Source: Bin5 sp965221145 (GTDB lineage: Bacteria > Chloroflexota > Anaerolineae > Caldilineales > Caldilineaceae). Taken from it: DNA of 64,000 nt. Below, one piece after another: positions 53,880 to 62,413 of this stretch. The notes below the pieces were generated by a model. It was given only the letters and a program-made list of their open reading frames with translations. It was not told the DNA's origin and ran no database searches. A program made the position numbers and the translations under genes. The DNA is taken from positions 1,922,001-1,986,000 of the forward strand of contig OZ244877.1 of the NCBI GenBank assembly GCA_965221145.1. The letters are read 5' to 3'. Each line of letters begins with the position of its first letter. Position 1 is the stretch's first letter.

Positions 53880-55259
53880 TCAAGCCAGCCAACCGTCACG
53901 GATCCGCCGGTTAAGATCGGCCTCGAATGCGCCGAGAGCATCCTCAATGGTTGCCTCGCCTGTCCATATCGTGTCCAAATACGGGAAGCAGCCCGGTAGC
54001 TGGTACCAGTTCAAGCACTCCGCACCCGGCGTCGTCGGCTGAACAACCCCGAACTTGATCGAATCCATGAATGGCTGCATCTTCGGATCCTGGAACGACC
54101 CGATCTGTGACTCCCGTGGAGGGATAATTCCCATCTCCTCCAGCCGGTCCCCGAGGAAGTCCGAGAAGGCTTTCAGGAAGTGCGCCCCGGCCGTCACTCG
54201 GCTCCTGTCGTCATTTTTGATGAGCATCAGGTGCCACATGTCGAGCCAATTCGCATTTCGTTCGCTCCCGATTTGCGGCAAAATGGCTACCTCAAGATTC
54301 ATCCCTTGTGATGACCAATGTTTATACCAGCGGGGAGAATCGATCATGACGGCGATCGCGCCGGCCTCAAACTGAGGAACATTGTCCCAAAAGGAAAAAT
54401 TCTTATTGCCAATCTTGTGCTTGTCGAAGACATCCAGGATCCACTGGGCCGCGTCTATGCCAGCCTCGTTGTTGAAGGCAGCCCTGGTCCCGTCTTCAGC
54501 CATGATGCTGCCGCCATTTTGCATCAGCACCGTACCCCAAGCCAAGGAGGGGGGACCACCTGAGGTGGTCAAGCCATACCCGGCCACGCTTATGTTGTCT
54601 CCCTCGCCTTGGGTGAGCGTCTGACACCACTCGACGAAGCCAGCCCTATCTGTCGGGGAGTCCTTGACGTCAAGCCCTGCCTCGTTAAGGTAGTCAGCGT
54701 TCATCACCAGGCCGTAGACGTTGCCAGTCGTGGGCATGCCGTAGACGGTGTCCGCTAAGGACCCGAGCGCCAGCATCTCGGGAAAGAAGTCGTCCATGTC
54801 GAGGTCTTGGGCCACCAGCAGGTCCGCAAGCGGCTCGATCAGCCCCTTGCGCCCATACAAGTTCACGTGCGCCGCGCTATGGTGGATGACGTCCGGGGGC
54901 TTGCCGGCAGCCCAGGATGACAAGATTTTGGTCTGAAGAATGGCACACTCGATGACCTCCTGATTCACCGAGATGCCTACCTCATTTTCGTCATTGTACT
55001 TGTCCACTAGCTCCTCAAGGACTATCCCCACAGGCCCTGTAAAGCAATGCCACCACGTTAAGTCATGGGGTTGCAGAGTTGCAACGCCCTCAGCCGGGCT
55101 ACCTTGCTGCGCAGCCGGCGCCGGCCCCGGGGCGACACAAGCAGCCAGACCGATCGCCCCAGCGGTTCCCGCCGCCATGGAGAGAAACCCCCGGCGACTC
55201 ATCATCTTTGTCATCTCATTCCTCTTTGCTTTTCCATTCCTTCCTGTTCTCGCATCCAT
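53880..55259 (-). CDS. Extracellular solute-binding protein (family 1), Tat-type lipoprotein
   Basis: From the ATG at 55259 (AAGGAGGGAG ribosome site) the 459-residue protein begins with SRRGFLSMAAG at residues 21-31, a twin-arginine signal, and ends its signal with a lipobox at LAAC (Cys41). It should be exported folded and anchored outside the membrane. The mature part has the family-1 pattern (HDLTWWHCFTGP, GMPTTGNVYGLVMNADYL, AAQWILDVFDKH). It captures a sugar or oligosaccharide and hands it to the two permeases. Twenty extra upstream codons are read in frame but lack a start signal. Confidence 0.92.
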   Translation of the reverse strand: MDARTGRNGKAKRNEMTKMMSRRGFLSMAAGTAGAIGLAACVAPGPAPAAQQGSPAEGVATLQPHDLTWWHCFTGPVGIVLEELVDKYNDENEVGISVNQEVIECAILQTKILSSWAAGKPPDVIHHSAAHVNLYGRKGLIEPLADLLVAQDLDMDDFFPEMLALGSLADTVYGMPTTGNVYGLVMNADYLNEAGLDVKDSPTDRAGFVEWCQTLTQGEGDNISVAGYGLTTSGGPPSLAWGTVLMQNGGSIMAEDGTRAAFNNEAGIDAAQWILDVFDKHKIGNKNFSFWDNVPQFEAGAIAVMIDSPRWYKHWSSQGMNLEVAILPQIGSERNANWLDMWHLMLIKNDDRSRVTAGAHFLKAFSDFLGDRLEEMGIIPPRESQIGSFQDPKMQPFMDSIKFGVVQPTTPGAECLNWYQLPGCFPYLDTIWTGEATIEDALGAFEADLNRRIRDGWLA

Positions 55260-55325
55260 GACAATCTCCCTCCTTTGGGAATTAGAAGTGCAACAAGCCT
55301 CTTGCGTAAACCACATCACCCTCTC

Positions 55326-56531
55326 TTAAACCTTCACGTGCTCCGACGAGCCTATGTTCGCAAGCATCCCCCATAGGCCCAATCCCTCGACGAACTCAGA
55401 CCGGTGTATGGCAACCCCATCAACCCCGGCTTCTAGCGCCGCCATTGCTTCCCGCTCAACCAGCCTGGCTATGTCTTCACTCCAACCAATATCCTCCCGC
55501 CCACCGACGATAGCTAAACCGGTAACCACTCTACATCGGTCCCCGACCTGTCGCTTGATGGTCGAGAGCTCGCCCGCGATGTCGGTCGGCGCTATTGACC
55601 ACCAGGCCGGGTTCGAGAGCCAAAACCTGGGGTACAATACATCGAAGAGTTGTTCCTCAACCCAGGTGGGCCAATCAAACATCACTTTGTAGGCATTGGC
55701 CGGCTCGCTGAACGTGCTTCCGGTGGCCTCGGTTTGTAGCGAGAGCTCAACATCTGCCTCCAGGTTTGAAAGGACTTCCTTCAGTTCCCTGATGAACTGG
55801 GTAGCATAACCGGCCCTGAAACGCATCCAATTCTCGTCAGAATTATCGATCTCCCGCGGGTCTTGCCCGTATTCCACTCTAAAAGCAGTCATCGCAGGCT
55901 CGTCATACCCCAAGAGGCAGAACCCTTGCTCATCAGTCGGCGGAATGATAAATTCCAACTGCACACCATCAACGCCGTAGTCCTGAACGAACTCTACACA
56001 CAGCGACGTGAAGTATTCTCGAACCTCGGGATAGGCCAGGCTCAACAATCCTACTCCTGGGTATCCTGTTAGCCGCTGGCGTCGGTCAATGTCTAGCCAA
56101 CTTTTTCCCTCTCGTGTCTTTGAAAAGTATGCTGGATGGTCGCTGGCAAATTTGCTCAAGTGAAGGATCGGTAAGAACTCGCGCAGTGCCGATTCCGGGT
56201 GCGGGCGCCACCAGCCTTGATGGCCCACGGCAACATAGGGATGGACTTCAATGCCGTGCCCATGGGCGTGTTTCACCAAGACGTTCAAGGCACTTTTTTC
56301 ACCGTACCCATAACGTTCGTAGGGCGCTTCGACTCCCGGAAGACGAAAAACCCAGCGATGGCTCCTGACCGGGGCGGTATAATAGGCACACAGAAGCTTT
56401 GTGACACCCACCTTTGCACATTTTTCAACGAAGTTGACCACGTCCTGCTCGTGCTGCGGTTCATACAAGCCCATCCACGAACCAGCGACACCACACCAGA
56501 GGCCCAGATCAGCACCCTTTTTTGAACTCAA
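55326..56531 (-). CDS. Putative TIM-barrel glycosidase-like protein (1)
   Basis: This is one of two tandem paralogues. DYGVDGVQLEFIIPPTDEQG and KSHRW/EKSALNVLVKHAHGHGIEVHPYVAVG look like barrel strands of the YngK/GHL10-like putative hydrolases, and the Asp-Gly-Val-Gln-Leu-Glu strand could hold a catalytic acid. No signal peptide is present. A TTG at 56531, preceded by AAGGAGGG, aligns exactly with the start of the paralogue; the ATG at 56549 lies upstream of that ribosome site. Length 401 residues. It presumably processes the sugar taken up by the transporter. Family assignment is tentative. Confidence 0.6.
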   Translation of the reverse strand: MSSKKGADLGLWCGVAGSWMGLYEPQHEQDVVNFVEKCAKVGVTKLLCAYYTAPVRSHRWVFRLPGVEAPYERYGYGEKSALNVLVKHAHGHGIEVHPYVAVGHQGWWRPHPESALREFLPILHLSKFASDHPAYFSKTREGKSWLDIDRRQRLTGYPGVGLLSLAYPEVREYFTSLCVEFVQDYGVDGVQLEFIIPPTDEQGFCLLGYDEPAMTAFRVEYGQDPREIDNSDENWMRFRAGYATQFIRELKEVLSNLEADVELSLQTEATGSTFSEPANAYKVMFDWPTWVEEQLFDVLYPRFWLSNPAWWSIAPTDIAGELSTIKRQVGDRCRVVTGLAIVGGREDIGWSEDIARLVEREAMAALEAGVDGVAIHRSEFVEGLGLWGMLANIGSSEHVKV

Positions 56532-56560
56532 TTCGCCCTCCTTCTGCATATCGAGATAGG

Positions 56561-57754
56561 CTATGATGCTTGGCGGGCATCTGCCGAGCTTAGGTTTTCA
56601 AGCATCCCCCATAAGCCGAATGCCTCGACCGCATCGGCTCTGTAAACGCCCAGACCATCGGCCCCTTCGTCGAGCGCGGCTCCTGCTGCCCGCTCTGTCA
56701 ACTCGGCTATATTGTCGTTCCCACCAAGACAGACCAGACCGGCAATTACTTGACACTTGTCCCCGACCTGCTTCTTGATGGTCGAGAGTTCTTCGGCTAC
56801 CTTGGGAGGCGCTACTGGCCACCACATCGGCGGGGTCAGCCAAAATCTAGGGTATAGCGCGTCTATGAGTTGCTCTTCAACCCAGGTAGGCCAGTCAAAC
56901 ATCATTTTATAGGCGCGGCTTGGTTCGTTGAATATGCCGTCCGCGGCTTCAGTTGCCACCGAAAGCTCAACCTCCGTTCCTGGCTTTGAAAGGGCTTCTC
57001 TCAGTTCCCTGACGAACTGGGTGAAATATCCGGCCCTGAAACGCATCCAATTGTCGTCAGAATTATCGATCTCCCGCGGGTCTTGCCCATATTTCCCTCT
57101 AAAAGCGGTCATTGCCGGCTCGTCATACCCCAAGAGATAAGACCCTCGATCATCAGTTGGCGGAATGATAAACTCCAACTGTACACCGTCTACGCCATAG
57201 TCCTGGACATACTCAATGAACAACGACCTCGCGTATTCCCGAACTTCGGGAAATGCCAAACTGATGAAGCCTGTCCCCGGAAATAATCCTATCCCCGGCG
57301 AGCCAGCGAGCTTCTCGCGTCGATTGACATCTAGCCAACCTCTCCCATCTTGGGTCTTCGTCCAGTATTCGGGGTGATCTCTAGCAAACTTGCTCATGCG
57401 CGCAAAAACGCCCAGTTCTCCGACGGGCGAAACGCGCATCCAGCCCCCTTCGCTCCCCAAAGGGACATGTGGATGGACTTCCAAGCCATAATCATGAGCA
57501 TGTCTGACCAAGACATTCAAAGGGCTTTTCTCGCCATACTCATACGGTTCGTACGCAGCTTCGACTTCCAGATGACGAATAAGCCAGCGATGACTCTTCA
57601 CCGGGCTGATATAAAAGGAAGGTATCAATCTCTTAACACCGGCCTCTGCACATTTTTCAACGAAAGTGGCGATGTCCTTCTCGTAAAAGGACTCAAAGTA
57701 CAACCCACCCACACCGCACCAGAGAACCAAATCGATACCGTTCTTAGACTCCAC
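56561..57754 (-). CDS. Putative TIM-barrel glycosidase-like protein (2)
   Basis: The paralogue of the previous gene aligns over its whole length, with identical stretches such as DYGVDGVQLEFIIPPTD and LLGYDEPAMTAFR and only small gaps. The GTG start at 57754 has an AAAGGAG ribosome site; length 397 residues. It should share the TIM-barrel fold and a related activity, perhaps with different linkage or chain-length preference. It is separated from the dehydrogenase gene upstream by about 200 bp, so it may have its own promoter. Confidence 0.6.
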   Translation of the reverse strand: MESKNGIDLVLWCGVGGLYFESFYEKDIATFVEKCAEAGVKRLIPSFYISPVKSHRWLIRHLEVEAAYEPYEYGEKSPLNVLVRHAHDYGLEVHPHVPLGSEGGWMRVSPVGELGVFARMSKFARDHPEYWTKTQDGRGWLDVNRREKLAGSPGIGLFPGTGFISLAFPEVREYARSLFIEYVQDYGVDGVQLEFIIPPTDDRGSYLLGYDEPAMTAFRGKYGQDPREIDNSDDNWMRFRAGYFTQFVRELREALSKPGTEVELSVATEAADGIFNEPSRAYKMMFDWPTWVEEQLIDALYPRFWLTPPMWWPVAPPKVAEELSTIKKQVGDKCQVIAGLVCLGGNDNIAELTERAAGAALDEGADGLGVYRADAVEAFGLWGMLENLSSADARQAS

Positions 57755-57962
57755 GCTTTACTCCTTTCGCGTTATGCGTCGTGAGCAGTCGCTATGTGGC
57801 AGGAGATCTCTTAACAACTCATCAGGTTAGAGTGCTAACTCGACTTGAACAGCGCTTGCATTTACCAGCAGTTTGCTACCTCTAAGGTTTGGCTCGCCTC
57901 AAGAAGTGTGGGCTAGCAAGATCAGCAGACGGAAAACCTCCGTGGAGGTCAACTTTCTCACC

Positions 57963-58961
57963 TTATTCAAGCTCAACCTGAGCTTGAATAGCTTGACGAC
58001 CAGCCTTATTCGCCATGATGGCAAAGGCCTCCGGCAGGCCCTCCAGACCTTTGAGAACATGTGTCACGGTCGGCGCCAGGCGAATTCGCCCCGCGGCCAC
58101 TAGCGCCGCAACTCGCTTCGTATCAGGTGGCTCCCGGGCGCCGCCAATGTTGATTTGCACGTCCGTCTGTCGCAGGGCGTGCATGTCCAGCGTCAGCGAT
58201 CCCTGGTAGAAGGCTACCAAACACACGGTCCCCCCGCGGCGTACCATAGCCAGCGCCTGCTCCACGGAACTCGTTCCGGCCAGGCCCACCTCGGGCTTAC
58301 CTCCGGCGCATTCGACAACGATATCAGCCCCAACTCCCTCGGTTAGTTCCCGCACTCGCCGCACCGGGTCCATTTTCGACGCGTCAATGGCCTCATCAGC
58401 TCCCAGATCGTGAGACAGTTCTAAGGCTTCGGGGCGTACATCTGTGGTGAAGACCCGTCCAGCGCCCGCGGCATGAAAGGCTTGCAGGCAACCTAATCCC
58501 ATCACGCCTTGGCCAACGACAACCACCGTGTCGCCCAGCTGGACTGGAGCCCGCTTGACCACACTGATGCAGCCGGCCAGCGGCTGGATACAGGCACCCT
58601 CATTGTAAGACAGATTGTCAGGCAATCGGATGAGTTGGTCGGCTGCGATGGCCATGAACTGAGCGAAAGCGCGGTGATTGCCGCCCAGAAAGGCCCCCAC
58701 TCGGTCACCTTTCTTCAGACCGGTGATGTCCCCAGCGAGCTCTACGACGTCGCCGCTGAATTCGTGGCCAAACACGTCTGGCATCTGGTGGCGCGAATAG
58801 ATCGTCCATTCGTCTCCCAACATGCCACTCAGGAATTCCACGTCGGTGATGCTGGGCTGCGCAACCCGCACGTTGACCAGTATCTGACCGGGTCCAAGCT
58901 CCGGCCGCGGCAACTCTTCTATGCGCATATCGTTGAAATTGTGCCAAACAGCTGCCTTCAT
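57963..58961 (-). CDS. Zinc-type alcohol dehydrogenase-like (MDR) protein, altered zinc site
   Basis: The 332-residue protein has the MDR N-terminal GroES-like domain (MPDVFGHEFSGDVVE, GDRVGAFLGG) and the Rossmann domain with VVVVGQGVMGLGCLQAFHAAGAGRVFTTDV. It probably oxidises a sugar alcohol or threonine-like substrate with NAD(P). Two departures are visible. The position of the first catalytic zinc cysteine reads QPSITDVEFL, lacking the usual Cys-Gly-(Thr/Ser)-Asp, and the structural-zinc Cys loop is absent. The glutamate and histidine of GHE remain. The ATG at 58961 has AGGAG upstream. Confidence 0.82.
   Translation of the reverse strand: MKAAVWHNFNDMRIEELPRPELGPGQILVNVRVAQPSITDVEFLSGMLGDEWTIYSRHQMPDVFGHEFSGDVVELAGDITGLKKGDRVGAFLGGNHRAFAQFMAIAADQLIRLPDNLSYNEGACIQPLAGCISVVKRAPVQLGDTVVVVGQGVMGLGCLQAFHAAGAGRVFTTDVRPEALELSHDLGADEAIDASKMDPVRRVRELTEGVGADIVVECAGGKPEVGLAGTSSVEQALAMVRRGGTVCLVAFYQGSLTLDMHALRQTDVQINIGGAREPPDTKRVAALVAAGRIRLAPTVTHVLKGLEGLPEAFAIMANKAGRQAIQAQVELE
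57964..57990 (-). terminator. Perfect hairpin overlapping the dehydrogenase stop codon
   Basis: TATTCAAGCTCA and TGAGCTTGAATA form a 12-bp perfect stem with a 3-nt loop. The stem includes the last nine codons of the MDR gene and part of its TAA stop. It is followed by AGGTGAGAAAGTTG on the minus strand, not a T tract. It may stabilise the upstream mRNA end or cause partial termination. Confidence 0.5.
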
Positions 58962-59008
58962 CACCAACTCCTGCCGAGAGCCTGTACGCCCCGATCGTTA
59001 CCCACGCC

Positions 59009-59845
59009 TCAATTATCGAGCCCGAGCAAGGCGAGCGAATCGCGATGGATGATGCCCTCGATCACTTCGTCCGGCACGTGAGGCAACGGTGTTCCCGCTA
59101 CCTGGTCGTTGAGCCGACGCATCTTATCCATACCCTCCTGCGGTGTCCAGAAGGGGAAGTCAGAACCGAACAGCAGCTTGTCGGTCACCCCCCACTCCAG
59201 GCAGAGAATCAATGCTTGCAGACCCGCCCAGGGACGTACCCACAGCGCTGACACGTCCGAGTAGACGTTCGGCTGCTTACGGACGACGATGGCCGTCTCT
59301 CGCTGCCAGGGGTGCGCCAGGTGCGCGATGACCATCTTCAGATCGGGAAAGGCGCGCGCCACCTTGTCAATGAGCAGCGGATGGCTATACTCGGTCACGT
59401 CCTTCGAGCCGGGCGTCGTGCCCAGGTGGAACAGGATGGGCAATTGGAGACGCTGGGCAGCCGCGTAGAGGGGAAAGATCGTCGTATCCGCCGGATTAAA
59501 GGGGTGTGATGTTGGATACAGCTTGATGCCGCGCAACCCCAAATCCTCCTTGGCGCGCTGCATTTCCTCAATCGCCCCGCCATCAAAGACATCTAACGTC
59601 ATGAAACCGATGCACTTGGTTGGGTCGTGCCGAACCCATTCCGCCGTGAACTCGTTCGGCACTCGAACGCCGGACTGCGTAGCGGTGATACCGAACACGA
59701 TGGAGACATCAACCGGTTCCATACCGCGCGCGTACTCCTCGGGTGCGAGCGGCTGCATCGGTGCATAACCGGCCCGTTCCATAGAGCGGTGAGTGTATTC
59801 ACTGACGTGTTCGGGCTGGATACAATGGGTATGAATATCCACAAT
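59009..59845 (-). CDS. Amidohydrolase-2-type metal-dependent hydrolase
   Basis: The 278-residue protein has the TIM-barrel metal site: IVDIHTHC at the N terminus, then RGIKLYPTSHPF, the strand ILFHLGTT, MVIAHLAHPW and the C-terminal LLFGSDFPFWTP. This is the pattern of decarboxylases and lactone or amide hydrolases in the Amidohydro_2 group (ACMSD-like, or 2-pyrone-4,6-dicarbaxylate lactonase-like). It may act on a sugar lactone or aromatic acid. The ATG at 59845 has a strong AAGGAGG; the 9-codon longer frame would overlap the upstream gene. Confidence 0.85.
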   Translation of the reverse strand: MVDIHTHCIQPEHVSEYTHRSMERAGYAPMQPLAPEEYARGMEPVDVSIVFGITATQSGVRVPNEFTAEWVRHDPTKCIGFMTLDVFDGGAIEEMQRAKEDLGLRGIKLYPTSHPFNPADTTIFPLYAAAQRLQLPILFHLGTTPGSKDVTEYSHPLLIDKVARAFPDLKMVIAHLAHPWQRETAIVVRKQPNVYSDVSALWVRPWAGLQALILCLEWGVTDKLLFGSDFPFWTPQEGMDKMRRLNDQVAGTPLPHVPDEVIEGIIHRDSLALLGLDN

Positions 59846-59868
59846 CATGGTAATCCTCCTTTGTCTGA

Positions 59869-60858
59869 TCAAATCGATACGGCGGCCAGCCGGCGCAATT
59901 CAGCAATCGTATAGGAACCGGGCTCGAGTCCGTCTTCGGCCATCTCGTTTGCAATCCTACATAAGAGGTCGTTGAGAGGCGCCTCGGTTCCCACTCTCTT
60001 GGCTTCCCTGACGACCTCCCCTTCCAGGTAGTCGGTCTCCACAGTGCCCGCACGACGGGCGAGGCTCTGCCACGTCGACCCACCGTATGCCACGCCACCG
60101 GGCAGCTTCAAGTCTTGCGCTTGAGCCAGCACGCGCTCCCGAAACTCTTTCTCTGGTTCGTATGTAATGCCCGCCCGCTCCCAGACGCTGATAGCCTCGG
60201 CGCGCAATTCGCTTAGGAACGGGTCTAGCTCCTTCCTACTGGCTTGCAAACCAACGATGGCAAAGAGTGAATTCCCGATATTCGTGAGCAGTTTTGTGTG
60301 TTTCGCCGGCATGATTTGCGCGCTTAACTCCACCCGGAAACCGGCGCGCTGCAAATCACGAGCTACGTTCCGGGCAACTTCATCGACGCCTTCCGGGTAG
60401 CGCCCAATCTCGAGCACACCCGCGCAACTTACATCGGCGCCGATCACCTCACCGTCTACCAGAAACATCGCTGGCAGCGCGGTTACAACTCCATACACAT
60501 TGTCAAAGTAGCGCGCCGCGATGCGCTCGTTGACCACTGAGTTTTGCATGCAAAAAACAGGCGTCGTCGATGACACGCCGGCCTGACGCAACTCCGTCAG
60601 CGCCGTGTCCGTATGTTGCGACTTGACCGTCAAGAGTACAGCGTCATCTGATTGGAAGGGGGTGAGATCCGAGGCAGAAATAGCCGTCCGAATGGAGACT
60701 CGATGAGCTTGAGAGGGACTGCGCACAACGAGTCCCCGCTGCTCGATGCGAGCCGCATGGCCTGGTCTGGCAACCAGTGCCACATTCAGTCCAACTGTAT
60801 GCAGGTAAGCGCCGATGATACTTCCGACCGCGCCAGCCCCATAAACGACATACCTCAA
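59869..60858 (-). CDS. Ketopantoate reductase-like (ApbA/PanE family) enzyme
   Basis: The protein begins LRYVVYGAGAVGSIIGAYLHTVG, the NADPH-binding fold, and continues with LLTVKSQHTDTAL, MQNSVVNE and the C-terminal helices with KHTKLLTNIGNSL containing the catalytic lysine. ApbA/PanE enzymes reduce 2-oxo acids; family relatives in sugar loci probably reduce other 2-keto acids, so pantothenate synthesis should not be assumed. A TTG at 60858 with AGGAGG 7 nt upstream gives 329 residues and starts exactly at the fold; the much longer frame has no similarity. It opens the catabolic run on the minus strand. Confidence 0.85.
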   Translation of the reverse strand: MRYVVYGAGAVGSIIGAYLHTVGLNVALVARPGHAARIEQRGLVVRSPSQAHRVSIRTAISASDLTPFQSDDAVLLTVKSQHTDTALTELRQAGVSSTTPVFCMQNSVVNERIAARYFDNVYGVVTALPAMFLVDGEVIGADVSCAGVLEIGRYPEGVDEVARNVARDLQRAGFRVELSAQIMPAKHTKLLTNIGNSLFAIVGLQASRKELDPFLSELRAEAISVWERAGITYEPEKEFRERVLAQAQDLKLPGGVAYGGSTWQSLARRAGTVETDYLEGEVVREAKRVGTEAPLNDLLCRIANEMAEDGLEPGSYTIAELRRLAAVSI

Positions 60859-60982
60859 TATGGGCCCTCCTCGGCGACAATTCTGCGCGTTCTCCATAGC
60901 AGCATGGTCACATATTGAACTTACGTTATCATGCCCCTTCCCTTCTGTCAAGTCAAAAAAATTGGTGCGAAAAATCCTACTT

Positions 60983-62040
60983 GGACTTTCGCTAGGAGGT
61001 CAGGATCGTGTAAGCTTGAGACATGATTGCAAAACAGAAGTATGTCGAGTATCTTGTCAGCACGCCGCTCAACTACACCTGTAGCAATCTGGCTGAACAT
61101 CTGGAAGGCATGAGCCACGATGTAGTCAGCGATTTTCTGAAAAGAGAGCGACTTACAGCTAGTCATCTATGGGAACTGGTGGAGGAACAGATCGACGACA
61201 GTGCGGACGCGTACCTGATCATTGACGACAGTGTGCAAGACAAACGCTATTCACGGTCAATCGAAATGGTAAAGCTGCAATACAGTGGCGCTGAAGGCGG
61301 TCTGGTGCGCGGCATCGCTGTCGTGAACCTGGTTCACACCAGTGGTGAAGATGGCGGCTATTATCCGCTCGATTTCCGCATCTACGCCAAAGAGGCGGAT
61401 GGCAAATCGAAGAACGACCATTTTCAAGAGATGCTGCTGCGAGCGGTCAGTGACAAACAGATTGAGGCCAAGACGGTGCTGTTTGACAGTTGGTATGGCT
61501 CGTGGCAGAACCTGAAGTTGATTCACCGTCTGGGATTGACCTTCTACACCACACTCAAAGCCAACCGCATGGTCAGTCTGAGCGCAGAAGATGGCTATCT
61601 TCATCTCGATGCGATCGATTGGAACGACGAACGGCTCAAGCATGGCATCCTTGTCAAGCTCAAGAAAGTGCCTTTCAAAGTGAAATTGTTCAAGCTAGTT
61701 GCCATAAACGGCGACATTGACTGGGTCATCACCAATGATCTGGATGAGACTGTGATCACGCAAGTCGCTCAACACGCGAACGAGTTGCGCTGTCGGCGTC
61801 GAAGAATTTCAGCGCGAATTGAAGCAGTTGACTGGCTCTGCCAAATGCCAATGTCGCAAAGCTCGTTCGCAGCGCAATCACCTCGCTTGCTGTTATCATG
61901 CCTGGCTTTCATTGAAGGTCCACGCTACCTTGCTCAACAAAACCATCTATCGCGTCTATACTGACCTGTTCAGCGATTATCTGCGAAACCAACTTCGCAG
62001 CCCTACTATCCCAGCTTTCCAGCCGACTTAGCGAAAGTCC
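60983..62040. mobile_element. IS701-type insertion sequence, transposase frameshifted
   Basis: GGACTTTCGCTA at 60983-60994 and TAGCGAAAGTCC at 62029-62040 are perfect 12-bp inverted ends. The 1058-bp element contains one transposase gene on the plus strand. The exact outer limits are uncertain, as the flanking bases give no clear 4-bp target duplication (CCTA occurs near both ends but at different distances). It inserted between the catabolic locus and an ABC exporter gene. Confidence 0.75.
61023..62031 (+). pseudogene. IS701-family transposase with a frameshift
   Basis: AYLIIDDSVQDKRYSRSIEMVKLQYSG and VLFDSWYGSWQNLKLIHRLGLTFYTTLKANRMV are typical DDE motifs of the family. Near 61795 the frame breaks. 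The first frame goes on into unrelated residues to 61964. The expected C-terminal sequence (EEFQRELKQLTGSAKCQCRKARSQRNHLACCYHAWLSLK...) continues in the next frame to a stop at 62031. It is probably an inactivating frameshift; a programmed shift seems unlikely because there is no slippery sequence I recognise. Confidence 0.8.
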
Positions 62041-62413
62041 TAATAAGCCAAATTCTTGATAAACAAAACAAGATAATCTCCGCAGGGAGGATCGCGTGTT
62101 CGGTTATGCATTGAGAGAAGCTTACCAAAGTTTTCTTCTGGCTGCGCAAGCTTCTCCATACCACCTGCTCCGTCTAATGTTTCTAAATCTCTTGTTCGGT
62201 ACCGGTCCTGCAATTATTCTATACCTGCAGAAAATAATTATAGACGAGATAACTTTATCAACGATGCTACCGTCAGGAGATCTTCTGGATTGGATTGGCT
62301 CCCACCCGCTGCTCTGGAATAGCATAATAGGCTTTGTCATTATCAATCTCTTACTCGATTCAATTGAAACCATTGCTGGCTTTGAGGCCAACACATTCTG
62401 CGAGAGCGTACTA

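Noticed and set aside
59869..60858. Pantothenate synthesis gene panE
   Set aside because: The fold fits, but the sugar-catabolic context makes another 2-keto acid substrate at least as likely, so no gene symbol was assigned.
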